A DNA stretch of 64,000 nucleotides, taken from the NCBI GenBank assembly GCA_947568835.1, contig OX387609.1, positions 2,360,001 through 2,424,000 on the forward strand. Direction: 5' to 3'. A program made the position numbers and the translations under genes. The number at the start of each line of letters is the position of its first letter. Position 1 is the stretch's first letter. Source of the DNA: Protonemura montana (taxonomy: Eukaryota; Arthropoda; Insecta; Plecoptera; Nemouridae). A model generated the notes under the pieces. It saw only the letters and a program-made list of their open reading frames with translations, was not told where the DNA came from and did not search any database. Shown piece by piece: positions 32,069 to 46,400 of this stretch.

Positions 32069-32850
32069 TAGCAATGCAGGGGACAGTCCTTGTGCTGGTA
32101 TCTTCTCTCACGGGCTAGACTGTAGCAATGCAGGGACAGTCCTTGTGCTGGTATCTTCTCTCACGGGCTAGACTGTAGCAATGCAGGGGACAGTCCTTGT
32201 GCTGGTATCTTCTCTCACGGGCTAGACTGTAGCAATGCAGGGGACAGTCCTTGTGCTGGTATCTTCTCTCACGGGCTAGACTGTAGCAATGCAGGGGACA
32301 GTCCTTGTGCTGGTATCTTCTCTCACGGGCTAGACTGTAGCAATGCAGGGGACAGTCCTTGTGCTGGTATCTTCTCTCACGGGCTAGACTGTAGCAATGC
32401 AGGGGACAGTCCTTGTGATGGTATCTTCTCTCACGGGCTAGACTGTAGCAATGCAGAGACAGTCCTTGTGCTGGTATCTTCTCTCACGGGCTAGACTGTA
32501 GCAATGCAGGGGACAGTCCTTGTGCTGGTATCTTCTCTCACGGGCTAGACTGTAGCAATGCAGGGACAGTCCTTGTGCTGGTATCTTCTCTCACGGGCTA
32601 GACTGTAGCAATGCAGGGGACAGTCCTTGTGCTGGTATCTTCTCTCACGGGCTAGACTGTAGCAATGCTGGGGACAGTCCTTGTGCTGGTATCTTCTCTC
32701 ACGGGCTAGACTGTAGCAATGCAGGGGACAGTCCTTGTGCTGGTATCTTCTCTCACGGGCTAGACTGTAGCAATGCAGGGGACAGTCCTTGTGCTGGTAT
32801 CTTCTCTCACGGGCTAGACTGTAGCAATGCAGGGGACAGTCCTTGTGCTG
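32069..32850. repeat. 54-bp minisatellite
   Basis: About 14.5 units of TAGCAATGCAGGGGACAGTC, CTTGTGCTGGTATCTTCTCT, CACGGGCTAGACTG. A few units are 53 bp (one G lost) or shorter. In intact stretches the minus strand is open because 54 is a multiple of 3; this creates the repetitive 115-codon frame at 32545-32892, which I do not call a gene. Confidence 0.95.
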
Positions 32851-32899
32851 TTTACATTTACGTTTAAGTTTTTCATGAATGTAAATACGCAAGCTTTGC

Positions 32900-34385
32900 C
32901 CGGGGCTTTTCTTGGTAGCGTCATAATTTATTTTGATTTATTATTCTCTGAGAAAATTAATAAAATATTTGTCTTTGAATGCCATACAAAATATTTCTGG
33001 TCTTCGACTTACTTAACCCCAAATATCTGGCAGAGCTGACGAAGCCGAATCTGTCTGTCAAACGCACCTTAAGTCTCCTATTAATTAGCATGTACCTAAA
33101 TGCAGTAATTAGATAGTGTCTGTTATTTTGATCGAATGAATGAGCAGAATTGAAATGGCATACCATCTTGCATTGCATACCACTCTTCACTAATTCAACT
33201 ATGCTGTCATGGGTCTTATTGCAAAATGATTGCAAATGAGAATCTACCTAAATAATTTCTCCACCGTCCATCGTGAATTGTTTTGTGTTTATTTTAATTT
33301 TTTTGCCTTAGCATAATTTTTTTTTAAATTAATTACATGCACGCTTTAATGTCATGTACTCATCTTTAAAATAATTGATTTTTGGTCTAGATTTACTTTA
33401 AGTCGCTTACTTAATAGCAACTACCTACTCTATGGAAAGTGCTTTTATATCAACGATCATCTTCATGCAATATTTTTTTTTATTCTTGACTTAAAAATTC
33501 TAGTAATTACAGTAAAAAAAGATCACTAATTTAAAGTAAACTTTGAAACTTTCTTCAATGGATTACGACCAGCTATCGCCAAAGTTTACATAATTTCAAA
33601 AATCAAACATTCCATTAACAAGTTATGTACGTGCTTAGGTATGATAACTTTGACAAATTAACAAAATATGAAAAAGCCGTTTTGTGTCTTGAAATTAAAT
33701 TTAAATATTGTCAGCAAGGTAATTAATAAAATGAGAAGGCCGGATGATCAATTTAAGAAAATGAATGATTACCAGAAACAAATCAGTTAGCTTTAATCAT
33801 CTGTTAAAATTACATCATGAATCTATGTTTAAACATAGAATACACATTGTTGAATAATACTTACCTATGTGGACAGAAACATTGTGTATATACGAGATTT
33901 GTTTAAGATTACAAGCAAGTATCAATAGTTTATACATTTCCTATGTTGCATAATTACTGAAGCAGAAAAGTTAAACGGTTTGATTTTTCATATCTTTCTT
34001 TTGGCCGTTCCGCTGTTGAGAGTTGGATTACCTGCACGTTCGGCACCATTGCTGTACATTGCTGCAAGCTTTTACCAACAAAAATACTTAAAAATAGTAC
34101 AATTTGTTTAATTACAAATTTAATTTAATTAGTCTCCAGTAATCAGTGTATTATTTAGCTTGTATTAAATTTGATACGAATATCCCTGAAGATGACAACA
34201 ACGAACGTATGTCCAGATGGAAGCCAGGAATTTGACACTCAAAGCTAATTCCGATTGGAAAATAGCTCCAAAATACACATTTGGCGTAATTTTATAACTT
34301 TGTACTCAGTTTAAGAAATAAGTTGAATTAACTGCAATCAGAGAGTGAATATAAATAAAAAAAAAAAAAAATTTTATAAAAATTT
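32900..34385. other. AT-rich spacer
   Basis: No supported gene or repeat. Confidence 0.4.
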
Positions 34386-34387
34386 TT

Positions 34388-34512
34388 AAGCCAGTTTTTC
34401 AATGATTTGTTAAGTAATTAACAAGCCGTTAGTTTTTTATTTGCAACAGACAATCAGAATATGTTTTTTTTGTTTTTTAACGGTCTGTTACGCTCTTAAC
34501 CGGACTGGAAAA
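34388..34512. mobile_element. short MITE-like repeat
   Basis: AGTTTTTCAATGATTTGTTA at the left, CAAGCCGTTAGTTTTTTATT and TTAACGGTCTGTTACGCTCT inside, ACTGGAAAACC at the right: ends roughly inverse to each other. Confidence 0.55.
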
Positions 34513-34639
34513 CCGACAATATCTCATATAAAAGTCCCGGGAAAAACATTATCTAATTTTTCTAAATGGTATTTTGATATATTGCATCTAGACCGAGGAA
34601 AGTCATATCGTATGGAGCTCCAAAAATGTATGTAATTTT

Positions 34640-36400
34640 TTTTGTTGAAAACTGCCAACAATGCCCCAAGTAAAGTCACAGTGATTTATGAACCTAAAAA
34701 ACCTTCATACGTCAACAAATTGGTTTCAATTGCTGCGTGCGGCGATCTCGTCGAATTATTCGCAAATTCCCAATAATTGGCCAAGATCATGAAAAACAGT
34801 AATAACAGTGAATTACACGTCTATTTAGACGCGATCAGAATGCAGATAGATGATGATGCAAAATCTCACAAAATCTGGAAGTCACTTTAAGCCAAATTCC
34901 CCTTTTTTTTAATCATAATTTTATTTTTATTGCATTTTTGACCCAAAAATAGATCCATATCTTTATTTTTTTGTGACCTTCGCTGGTGTGTTTTTCTTTT
35001 CAAATGGAAATGTATTACAATTGAAAGTGGCATCGCTAATGCGAGGAATTGCGAATATTATTGAAGACGCTGCACGTAAAGGTTACCTGACCTAAAGATT
35101 AAGAAATAGTTTTGCTTGGAATGTGATTGAATTTCACTTAAATATCTTCTAAGATTTATGTTTATCTCATCCTCCCGCGCAAGAATCGTTTCAACACCTG
35201 ATCCTTTATTTCATTTAACTGGATGACAATTTACTTGGGTGTCCCGATTTTTTTCAAGTTTATTTATCAATTAACCTTTGATTGTGTGTAGATTTTGTAA
35301 TAGATTTTTTCTGTGGGTAAACAAGTGCTAAAAATGAAACACTTGTGATTACCAAAGCAAGCAATTAAAATGGTTTTGTGCAATTCGATGACAGTGCCAA
35401 ATGTTTGTTGGTGTTATTTAAAAACTAGGCAATATTTTTGTAACTCGAATTTGGCAGAGAAAACACGTATCTAAGTCGGGGCATGAGAGTGAATTATTCG
35501 ATACTAATTACTCAATCAATTAACAAGTTAACTGGTAGGATATGTTTTTTTTTTCTATGGGATTTTCAAAATGCTGCTAGTTTTTTTTAGAATGTTTGCT
35601 TCGTTTTTTTATTTCAATTAGATTTATTTATGTTTGTTTTGCTACTCATCAGCTAATTAATTAATTAACTAATTACTATAAAAGGTAAAAGATGAAAGTG
35701 AGATCCATCGTTTTAGTTCTAATCAATTATTTATCTTTAGGCAATGTTTTTGTAGCAAAAAAAAAAGAAAATATACAAGAGAAATGCCTACAATTGTGTA
35801 AAAAAATTGATTCAAATGAATTTACTTTTATCGATTGAATGGTTTTTATAAATATTGGTAAAAATGCGGATGTAAATAATTCATTTTTATTAATTTTAAT
35901 CTATAAGCTATTAGTGATTTATTTTCTTTCTCATTTTACACTTTTTCTTTTCGCTTCGGATTCTTCATGCAAGAACCTGTAAATAAATCAGGACAATGCA
36001 GGTTGGGACCTTCCCAGCATTCTCATCATCAGCATAAGGATCTAAGGATCAAACAAGGATCAGATCTGAACTCTTTTAAAATGCTCAAGAACGCAACTGT
36101 GTGAAGATTTAAAAGGGTTTTTTTAACTATCATATTTTAATAGGACTTGTGTTTCATTAAAAACTAGAAATTAAATTTAAAATTCTACGTAAGATTAAGA
36201 TTTAGTAAGAAAATCCAGAAAGCGAATTTTCAGGCTATATGAAAAAACGTTAAAACAGCTCTAAATAATGAAAAAATTATAAAAAAAAAAATTGCCAAAA
36301 TCATCGAAAAAAAAAATGGCTGTTACCTCGAATTATATGCACATGAAAACCCAACCAAACCGACCCAATCTAAAAACCAGATAATTAGTATTCCCAAAGT
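34640..36400. other. AT-rich spacer upstream of the cuticle gene
   Basis: Nothing recognised. Confidence 0.4.
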
Positions 36401-36569
36401 GTCGCTCAACTAATTTGCCATCCACCTTTCGCCGGCACGCACTGTGCTGGGTCCGAAAAGTCAGAAATTTGGCCAAGACCTTACCTCGAAGAAGACGATC
36501 CCTGAGCAGGAGCGCGGCTGAGGAGGGGGACCCAAGACCCCTACCACCGCGTCATCAAATATCTCCCAG

Positions 36570-36576
36570 TATATAA
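36570..36576 (+). promoter_or_regulatory. TATA box of the cuticular protein gene
   Basis: TATATAA followed by GCG, 59 bp before the start codon. An ACCAGTTG initiator-like site lies about 30 bp downstream. The preceding 150 bp are GC-rich. Confidence 0.75.
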
Positions 36577-36634
36577 GCGACTCTACGGCTTTCGATGAGT
36601 ACCAGTTGTCTGTCTCTACTAAACAACAGTTATC

Positions 36635-39600
36635 ATGAAGATGGTAAGTCTTTGATAACTCTGCAGGCTTTTACTCAACAAGGACTCAACATGTGAAGTT
36701 CAAGGATTTTCGATTTTTGATAGTTGGCTCAAAATGTTGTGCGACGATAACCGAAATAGGAGTGTTGCAAAATGAAACGCAGTAAAATTACTTAAAAAAA
36801 CGTTTTTTAGAGTTAAAAAAAGGAATTGTTTATCATAAAAAAAATATATCTCAGAAGCTACAGTGTCGAAAATAATCTTGTTGTCATAAAACTACTCAAA
36901 TTTAATTGTAATTAGCTTCAATATAATTCTTAACTATGAAGACGACTTGAAGAAGATATTCACTTGTCAAAACTATTGCTTAACGACGCAATATCGTAAC
37001 CAGACAAAGATCGCTCGTAAACGCAACTTTATTCTCACTTGGCATTCATCTTCAAAGATCAAAGACAAGAGCTTTACTCTTAGCTCAGATCTTTGCGTCG
37101 TCATGAGACACTCAAAAAGTATTTGCTCGATTCTATTACCAAGTATTTTGTAAGCGTAATTTCTCCTAATTACAATAATGTACTCATTGCGAGCTGCAAC
37201 GTAACTCGATATTAATAGTCAAGAAAAACATCATCGATATCAGACCAATAAAAAAGCTGATCAAAATGTCGTTTAAAATCGATTGCATGAATAGTTTCAA
37301 TGTAAAATCATCTGAAAGTATTTGTTAGAACGCAATTTCGGTAAATATTCCAGTTCAACATACAATTAGCTGTAGTTTTACTTGCTTATCATACAATCTT
37401 TAGGGCATCGTGCCCTGAAGATTGTAAATTTCATTGTTTTTCTCGCTAATTTTGTCTGAATGTTCACAGTTCCTGATCGCCGCCTTCGCCCTTGTGGTCG
37501 TTGCTTCCACGCACGCGCAAAGCGCCGCGGCGCCGCCCCCAATCCCGATCCTGCGCAGCGCCCAGGACACCAACTTCGATGGCGGATTCTCGTACAGGTT
37601 AGTTCTTGTCCTTGTCACCAAGGTCACGAGACAAACCCCAAATTAACAATTTTTTTTAACACAAGGTCACTAAAAAAATCCCAAAAAAGCTCCCTTAATG
37701 ACACAGATGGTTACGGGATAAGTCTTAAATTAATTCTCTTTTTTTTCTACCCAAGGCTAATTTGGCCCTTTCCGATCAAAAAGCTAATTGGCCTGGATAG
37801 CTTTGCTCAGATTTCGTATAGTTACTCTTGGAATCCCATCTGATTTTTGGGGAAAAAAATCGTAGCATCACTTCTAAGCAATACACGGATTACAAAATTG
37901 CTCCAAAAAAGTCTTGATTACGATGGAAATATTTCCTTGTTGAGCTACTTAATAATATATTTTTTCTCTTCCTATCTAAGAATTCTCATACAAAATCTTT
38001 TGATATATCTCCCATGCTACACGATGTGTTAAGCCGTCTAGCAGAAAGTCAAACCTCTCCACTTACAAACACTACATTTTTCTACTCTTTGTCCTTCCGG
38101 GTTGTGCAAAATATTAGAGCAATCGGTGATCTTACATTTCAAAAACCATTTCTGACTTAATTCGTATCTTATTTTTGCTATGTAAACCAAAACTACCGGA
38201 AACAGTTCAAAATCAAACAAAATCAGCAAGTCTATTTAAAGTGACAAAATCGTTACAGTTGGAAAGTCAAAATGTGATGCTTGAAAATAAAATCGAGATT
38301 CAATATGCAACAATACACATAATTAGCAATATCAATAATTTCAAAATCGATCAAGTACAAATCGCAAATGTCAAACTACTCTGTAAATCCAAAAAGGTTA
38401 ACATCATATCGCTGAGGTCTTTTTTTAGCAAGTAACTTTAGCTTAACTCTAAGATCAAGTATAGGAGACAAAGACTTGTGTTACGTCTTGGAATGGTACG
38501 ACCTTATTGATGTCAGGCCGACATTCAAAGAAGACACCGCAGCTTCCATCACTTTCACTCGATGTCTCGAGTTCGATCCCTGACCCCGATGCGACCTTAC
38601 GCTGTTAATGTACCAACACCGTGAGCTTCTCACGAGCGCTGCGGGGTATTTTGGTTACTGAAATTCTTGCCACTGATATTGATTGGGTATTTTCTTAGCG
38701 TGAGAGTGGCGATCTTTATTTTTTTTTTCAAGGGCGATTCTTGCGTAACTTTGAATGCAGCTTTTTTTTCTTATCCCAAAGTATTTTTGTTATTTTTGTG
38801 CTTCATTGTTAGGCAAAATACCTAAGATTTTGGTTCCCTAAAGTAGAGCTCAAAGAGACAGTAGTAAAAAATGTTAATAATATTAATCTTCATGGTTTAA
38901 ACGGGAATAATTCAGTGCGTTCTTTGAAAATTGCATTTATTTTTGAAGTAGAACCAAAAGACTAAGCCAACCCCAGAAGAATGTGGTTAACTTTTGTTGA
39001 AAAAAGATAATATTGCAAATTATTCGAAATACGCTTAAAAATATTTTTTTTCTTACTAACTAAACGTGCTAACGGAACTTTGTTTTTAAGCTAAAACCAA
39101 TTACCTAGTTTTACGCCAGAAACACGCCAAGATAATCCACAAATCTTCTTTACCGTAACAAGTTTTGGCTGGCATATTCAAGGTGAAAGACTTAAAATAC
39201 GCAGAAGATATTCTTCCTTTGTTGCGATTTTCTGACTCGTTTAGACCCCGCGGCGAAAGAAGATCCTTGCCGATTACATCTTCACCACACGAGTAACCTT
39301 CACTAAGAAAAAAAAGTATCGATTGCTATCTAAGAAAATCGCTTAAAATTTATTAGCAAATACTGCTAGCTAAAAAAAAAAATAATAATACGATTGTATA
39401 AATTAGATTTGTTTGAAAAATCGAGGCCGCTCGGAATTGAAACTGGTATAGCGGACAAAAAGCTTGTGTAGCGCCTTGAACTTTACGCAGGACATATTTC
39501 AAAGATGTTACCGGTTAGTATTTCATCTTCACTTCAAAGAAATGAAAAGAGGTGGGAAAAAAAAACTCGTGGACCTCGCGTCCATTCATAATATAACTCA

Positions 39601-41515
39601 ACACAGCTTCATCCTTTTCATAAATTACATTTCTATTGCTAATCAATTCATGTCTCTTCTCGTTTCTATAATAAAACACCTTTCGCGTGAAGAGGTGTAC
39701 ACGCAAAATGCCAATCTTCGGATGTCGTAACTTCATTGGTAGACACCTTTTGTTGCGCTACAAATGTCAGTCTTTATTGTTACTTTTCTTATTACAATCT
39801 CAGTGAAATTAAACCACAACAATGTTATTTTCGTGTCATCTTGGGCATTGCAAGATGGATGACCGTACACGCAATCCAAAGAGAGCATTGATGGTTTTTA
39901 TCCTCATGTCTACTTGATTCAGAGAGAGCATTAAGAGAGCATTAAGCATTAAGCATAAGTGATCATTGCTTGCACAAACCCAGTACGGTACATGCTTAGG
40001 ATCAATTATCTCACTAGCTATTTGCAATTGCAAGATTTTCACTACACATTTTACCATTTTAATAATCCTACAAGCAATTAAAATAATTTTTTTTATTGAT
40101 TTTCCTTCTACTGTTTGTCAACTGGCAAATACATTTAGGTTTTTGTTCATATTTCCTTGTATTTTCTTCAGTCAGAAAAATAACAGACAGGAAAATGACT
40201 ACCTGTTAAAATTTTCTATCCATGCAATCATATCCTCCTGAAAAGTTTTAAATAACTTGTCAGCTATCTATGAATTTCCAGAATCTACACAGAATACACG
40301 TGCGATATCTGATATAAATTGCAAACGCTTGCAATGCACGGGGTACAATTTTCAATCCAATTTTCCTGTTTTCACTCAATTTGACAGCAAATCCATGTTT
40401 TATCCCACTTTGAATCACTTTGACTCAAAAATCTTCTCCTCTCTAATTAAAATGCCATCAACAATTAATCCAGACCATCTTATAGAAACTGAGTTAATGT
40501 TTTCAACCTACTTTCGATTGAGCTCTAATCATTATAGAGGCTTTTAGATCGACATCTAGTGAAACTCCACAGTAATAGTAACCCAGTTTTGTTTTTGCCA
40601 CTATGGACTACCCTAATATCCCCTGGTCATCTACAGTTGACCCTCGCTCAGTCACTTCTCATTCTTTAACTCGTTCCGTTTGTCTTGACAGCTTTGAGAC
40701 CGGCAACTCCATCGTCCGTGACGAGGTCAGCGAAGTTCAGAACGCCGGCACCGACCGCGAGCTCCGTACCGTGCGAGGATCGTACTCGTATGTCGACCCT
40801 GAAGGTAGAGCAACGCCCTTCCTTAAGTTGGTCTGATTGACGGGGTGATAGGGTGATAGGATGATAGGATGATAGGGTTAGGGGAGATATGGGCTGCAGG
40901 GGCTGTATAACTTCGAAAGTTTTCAATTGGTGAATTGTTCAATTTGACAAACGAAATTTGATAGAAATTCACTTATGAATTCTTATGCCAAAAACAGATT
41001 CTTAAATATGCCAATCGAACTTCGAATACACTTACATTTCATCGTAAAATATTTCACCTACTAGTAACGATCTGTATATTATGATCATGTGAATCAAGAA
41101 AATTATCTGATTTTGGTTTTTTATTTTTGGTTTATCCAATTTTACTTGCAGTTACTGGATGATATCTTACAAGGATCGAGCAGTCTCATTTTTGACACCT
41201 GACATTTTTAATCTAAACTCACTTTTCTTAAAATTAAACTCAATCTAAGTTTAATTTAAAGTCAATGTTAACTTAACTCGTTCTAGAACAGGTAACTAAT
41301 ATTTCTTTGGTTACCCAGGCAACAACGTGCAGGTCGAGTACACCGTTGGTGAAGATGGTGGCTTCATTGCCCGTGGCAACGTCCTTCCCCAAGCTCCTGA
41401 GGTTCCCGCCGGCATCCTGGAGGCGCTGGCAAAGAACGCCGCCGAGGAAGCACAGCTCAGCGAACAAGAGCGCGCCGAGATCGACACTGGAAGATACCTC
41501 GCCCGTCACCACTAG
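36635..41515 (+). CDS. RR-1-type cuticular protein, 4 exons, 148 aa
   Basis: Structural protein of arthropod cuticle; the RR domain binds chitin. Exons: 36635-36643 (MKM only), 37470-37597, 40692-40804, 41319-41515. All junctions are GT-AG and phases match (447 nt with stop). Residues 1-19 form a signal peptide (FLIAAFALVVVASTHA, cut near A19/Q20). Then comes a short Pro/Ala stretch, and the extended Rebers-Riddiford region from YSFETGN (45-51) to GNVLP (103-107), with core GSYSYVDPEG and VEYTVGEDGGF. Aromatics Y77, Y79, Y91 and F99 stand at chitin-contact positions; the usual Ala of the YxAxxxGF core is Val. A Glu/Ala-rich tail ends LARHH. The tiny first exon carrying only the signal start is typical of insect and crustacean CPR genes. 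Confidence 0.93.
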
Positions 41516-41889
41516 ATAGCACCACCATCTGCAAAGCTTAACACTCGGCACCATTCTCTCGTCGTAACTTTCTTATGTCTTAAAGAAATTGATACGAGTG
41601 AGACGTGATTTCGCGGCGCTCGCGTGATTGACCAAATTTAAATCGCTGTTTGTGTTTAGGTTTTTTAGTTGATTTCAGAGATTTAAATTTTTGAAATCGC
41701 GTGTCCGCCCGATTGAAACTTTAAACATATGGATTGTTTGTGCCATATTGACAAAATTTACTTTTGTTGTTTCACGCGTTTTTTAAATTGCGTGACACAA
41801 TAACTAAGAAATACTCTTTTCCTTGAGATATCCTACTATTGCTCAAATTTGTCTATATCTACCTTTATGCTTCTTTATTAATTGAAGTC

Positions 41890-41895
41890 AATAAA
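41890..41895 (+). terminator. poly(A) signal of the cuticular protein gene
   Basis: AATAAA 375 bp after the stop codon. Confidence 0.5.
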
Positions 41896-41899
41896 TTAT

Positions 41900-43440
41900 T
41901 AAAGTTGCAAAATTAATTATGAAACGAATTTCTTTCTACTCTTCTCCTTCCATTACTTGTTCCAAATCAAATCATTCCTCTTAGATCCAGATAAGTTGTT
42001 TCTCATTTTACTCATCTTGAGTTTTTTGATGGAATCAATAATATCTCTATTTCATAATGAAATTAACTGTCGGGAATTGCTCTCTGTGTAAATATTGCTT
42101 GCATTTGCAGTAGATGTAAATCAGTAGGCGTGATAATTGAAAATGTACTTTATTATGCTTTGTGTGTGTGTTTTTTTTTAATAAAAAAAATACTTGCTCA
42201 TAATATTATTTGCATTAAATCAATCAGTTTTGCTCGGACAAGGCAAGGAAGCGATCTGAGAAATCATAAAGCTGCCACAAATTGAAAAGTTATTATTTTT
42301 AGAACCAGTATACAAATGCAAAGATAAAATTATAAAGCGAGGTAAATATGAAAATTAATCTGATTGACTGACCATAGAGATGAGTTTTTAACTGGCAGTT
42401 AAAATTTAAATCGGATATTTTTAATATGCCTTTAAATAATAAAGTAGGGAAATCCAAAGAAATGTTTAACTCATGTTTTTTTACATATGATCCTGTTTCA
42501 CAGTTTTCATTCATGACTTTGCAACAAAAGGATCTAACTGAATTTGTCGTTTTATATTTAATGATTTGGGCTTCCCTCTAAGGAACATTTCCGTTGGTGC
42601 ATTTTGGTCATTTTGAAATATATCAACTATTCTCACCGATTGTTTGAATATCTACTAATGTTGCTTACGGTTGCAAAATATTCGACAACTTTGGTATTTT
42701 ATTGATTCATTAGCAGGGGTTTTGACAAAAAAACTTGCTTTATTTGTACACCTTAATTGTTATTCCCAGGGGTGCCCAAGAGGGTGCAGGATGCGGAACC
42801 CTTAACATACAATAATACGAAGAATCAAAAATAATTACATAATTATCAATAATTTTAACATTAATCTGAGAGTTATTAAGATATAAAATACACTTCCATA
42901 ACTTGGTAACTATTAAATACCAAACACTCAATACCCGTGGGTAGACTTTGAATATATTTTATTTAAAACAAGATTATTACGTTGGTGATTTGACACAACT
43001 TTCTTTCAAATCGTCGCTTTACTAAAACTATAAACGATATTATTTAATACGAGATTAAAATTAAATGACCACCTGCCTTGCAATAGCCAAGCATATCAGC
43101 AATAAAGTTGAACTTTCAAAACGATTTTTGACATTCACAAACTTTTAAACCATTTCAAATGACATTTTGCCGTTTCTTTACCCGAATGCAGAAAGCTCTC
43201 AGATGCGTTTACAATCAACAGTAGTTTTTGTAGAGATTTCTAAATATCACGAGTTAAATCGGTTCATCTGCGTCAATACTGGAACCAAAGATTTAATTAG
43301 AAGCAAAAGTGACACAAACTTGTAATTGGTAATTAGTGAAAATGTCAACGATAACCACTTCGATGCGTATTCTATTTAATTAGTAGGTACTGTTATTAAT
43401 CAATTAGTGAAATGAGTACATGAATTGTGGCCGTGCGTTT
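41900..43440. other. AT-rich spacer
   Basis: No gene recognised. Confidence 0.4.
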
Positions 43441-43491
43441 TGAAATATCTTTCAGTTCACATCCAGACTTTCTTCATGACCCTCGCCTACA

Positions 43492-46400
43492 ATGTTGGTA
43501 AGTTCATTATTAATATTTTCTAGCAACATTTTGATATACAATAAGAGTTTTGTTTACACCTTTAAAGCGCTGGTATTTTAGTGGTACGTTAAGTAATTAA
43601 CAGTCTGTTAACAAACAATCAAAATATTTTTAATTGGCAGTTGTTTAGAAATTAATAAATAAATAACTCTAAATAACACTTTACAACAGTTTTGTATTAA
43701 CTTAAATTAAATAGCCTAGCCTATTGTTTTAAAGATAGTAAGATACCAAAATATACCATCACCATGTCCCTGATATTACTTACCATTGCAAGACCATACC
43801 ATTGCCGTTAAACCTTAACATTTCAAGAGTTTATGTTTAATTGGTGCAAGTGTATAATTTATCCAGTCACTGGTACTGACAAATTTCAATCGCTAACTTA
43901 GTTCTAAGCAAAAACAGATTCAAATCGAGAAACAATCACTGCAAGTTTTGATTGAATACCATTAAACATTTTATTATTAGGAACACTAACAATAAAATAC
44001 CCAGCGTTTGTAGTAATTGAAATCAGATTTCACACATCATTAAACGTTGAGGTTAAACGTTCTGCTGAGCAAACGAGGCCGGCAACGCGTAGTAACGTTG
44101 AGTGCCACACGATGGCGCTTGCTGCCGTCCTTTTTAACAAACTTCTACAGTTAAATAATAAAAAACTCAAAATATCGAAACGTGTTTATCAATCGTTGTG
44201 GTTAGCATTAATAAAGATTAATTGGGTGTAAACCAGTTTCAAATGCGAGTAATCTGTGAGAAATAACGAAATGAAATTTCTTAACACTCAAAACGAAGGT
44301 GGCTCAACTAGTAGCATCCAATATTTTGTCACTGTAAAGAAGTCATTTGGCCATTTGGTCATTTGGTCATTTGGTAATTTGGTAATTTGGTCATTTGGTC
44401 ATTTGGTCATTTGGGGTTTTTATATAAAGACAGTTTAACATATGCGCTGTGGTATGATGCTCAATATTGTTAATACTCATTACTTTCAAGATGGACCACG
44501 TATTGTGTTTAGCTTTGCACGACAATTGAACGAAGCGAGTAAAGTAATTCATCTGACAACAGAGTAAATTATGTTATTACCTGACGATGAAAATAATTGC
44601 TAGCTTGTCGGGTGTCTTGTACGTGAGATGCCAGTAAATGCTTTCCCTTAAGATACGAGAAATTTGATTAAAAATGCACCGATTTCCTATTGTTGAAAGG
44701 TGGCACGAGTTTTGCTGTTTTTGAAAGGTGTTAAAAATTGCGTTAATATGCGGAAAATTTGTTTATTATGTGTTTATTTCGATGAACTGCATCCGTCCAT
44801 AATTATCTTGCAGCTCTTGGAGTAATCTTAAAATGCAGCTACAGAGAATATAAAGCGCCTTGTTGTTAAGACGAACAGAAAATATGATGAACGACTTGCT
44901 ATCTTGTTGGAAATCAGCTTTAGAGCCACTGAATATTTCAAACGTGATTTTAGAAATTATCAAATTATGTCATAGATGGTATTTTTCCTTAAATGCGACC
45001 ATCGAGGCCCAGAAATATCATGAAACTTACACAAAATCCTGTTTTCACGTTTGATAAAATCCAAAAATGCGCTACAAATGAGCAACATTTGTTACTTTCC
45101 TTGATTAGTAGAATATTTTCTGACTTGTTGACCTAACTACATTTTTGGGCATATCTTGAACCTTTTCTAAATATTTTTTCTTTCAAATTGCATTTGCTCA
45201 TGAAGAAGATCGAACAGTTTTGCCGAAACTTTGAGAATATGTTACAGATTACCCAAAAGTTAATTGTGAATAACAACTATTGCTAATCTTAAACAACACT
45301 AACATAAATTTACTTCACAAAATTGTCGAACTGCTTTTAAAACCAAGCTTCGATCATAGGAATCTTAACATCAATTCGTTCAAATGTCTGTTTTCTGTTT
45401 TGTTTCCCGCCAACGTCTCAATGATTCTTCTGTTAGGCAAAGCCCGGAGGAGATCTAAATTTTAACTTTTTAACCAACCAATAGCAACTTTCCCAATGTA
45501 GAGTAAACACATGGTTATGATGGTCTACTACTGCAATAAACAGCCTTTACAATTAAATACAATCAATTGGTTTCCCATAAGATTTGCTTGGACCACTTGT
45601 ACACTAATGCCCTGCAGAAATCTGTAAAAGCTTTTAAAATGAACGTCTGATAGCATAATAGTATGAAAGTTTAGTTTTTAATCAGTTTTGAAGCATAATA
45701 GATGCAAAAACGTTCGACCAAAAGCAGTGAAACTGGAAATAAAACTAATTAAATTTACAATAATTTTTTTCTAGTCGATCACAACGATTCTGCTATGCGC
45801 TCTTCTGGCCAGAATATCTTCAGGAGCATCGATGTCCTCCTCCCCGGAGGTCGGCAACCCGCACACACGACAGGTCCAACAAGTGCTGGCGTCCATCAAC
45901 CGCCTGGTACACCAGCAGATCTTGGACCATGACGCCGGCCGGTACATGAATGAGGTCCATGGAACAGCAACACCTAGTGTCAAGGGCGACCAAGAGGTAG
46001 CGTCCAAGAGGGGAGACGAAGCAAGGGGGGCCAGACAGACAGGAGAGATGATTGGCAGTCTCTTGGGCTCAGGTTAGTTGGACAACATTGTTTAGTCAGG
46101 ACAATAGAAATGATTATCGGGCTTCAAAATGGGAGTATTTTCTTTTGTACAATGTTGCTTTGTTATTTTGTTTGGTAGGGACGTGCCCCTAATACTTCTT
46201 TCGATACTTTCGGTCATCAAACGCTCTTGAAATTCCAATATGTGAACAGTATTTTAACTTAAAAACTTTTAAAATCCCTCCAATAGCTTTAATGAATCAA
46301 TATTATTAGCTGTAATCGGTGAACTTTACAAGGTCTATTCCGGAAAATTCTGTTTTATTTGTGTTCCAAAATCTCCCAATTCGTCTGTAAGAAGAGATGA

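Noticed and set aside
32545-32892. 115-codon minus-strand frame of 18-residue repeats (QHKDCPLHCYSLARERRY)
   Set aside because: By-product of a 54-bp minisatellite whose period is a multiple of three. Units with single-base deletions break the frame elsewhere, and there is no start context or signal of a gene.
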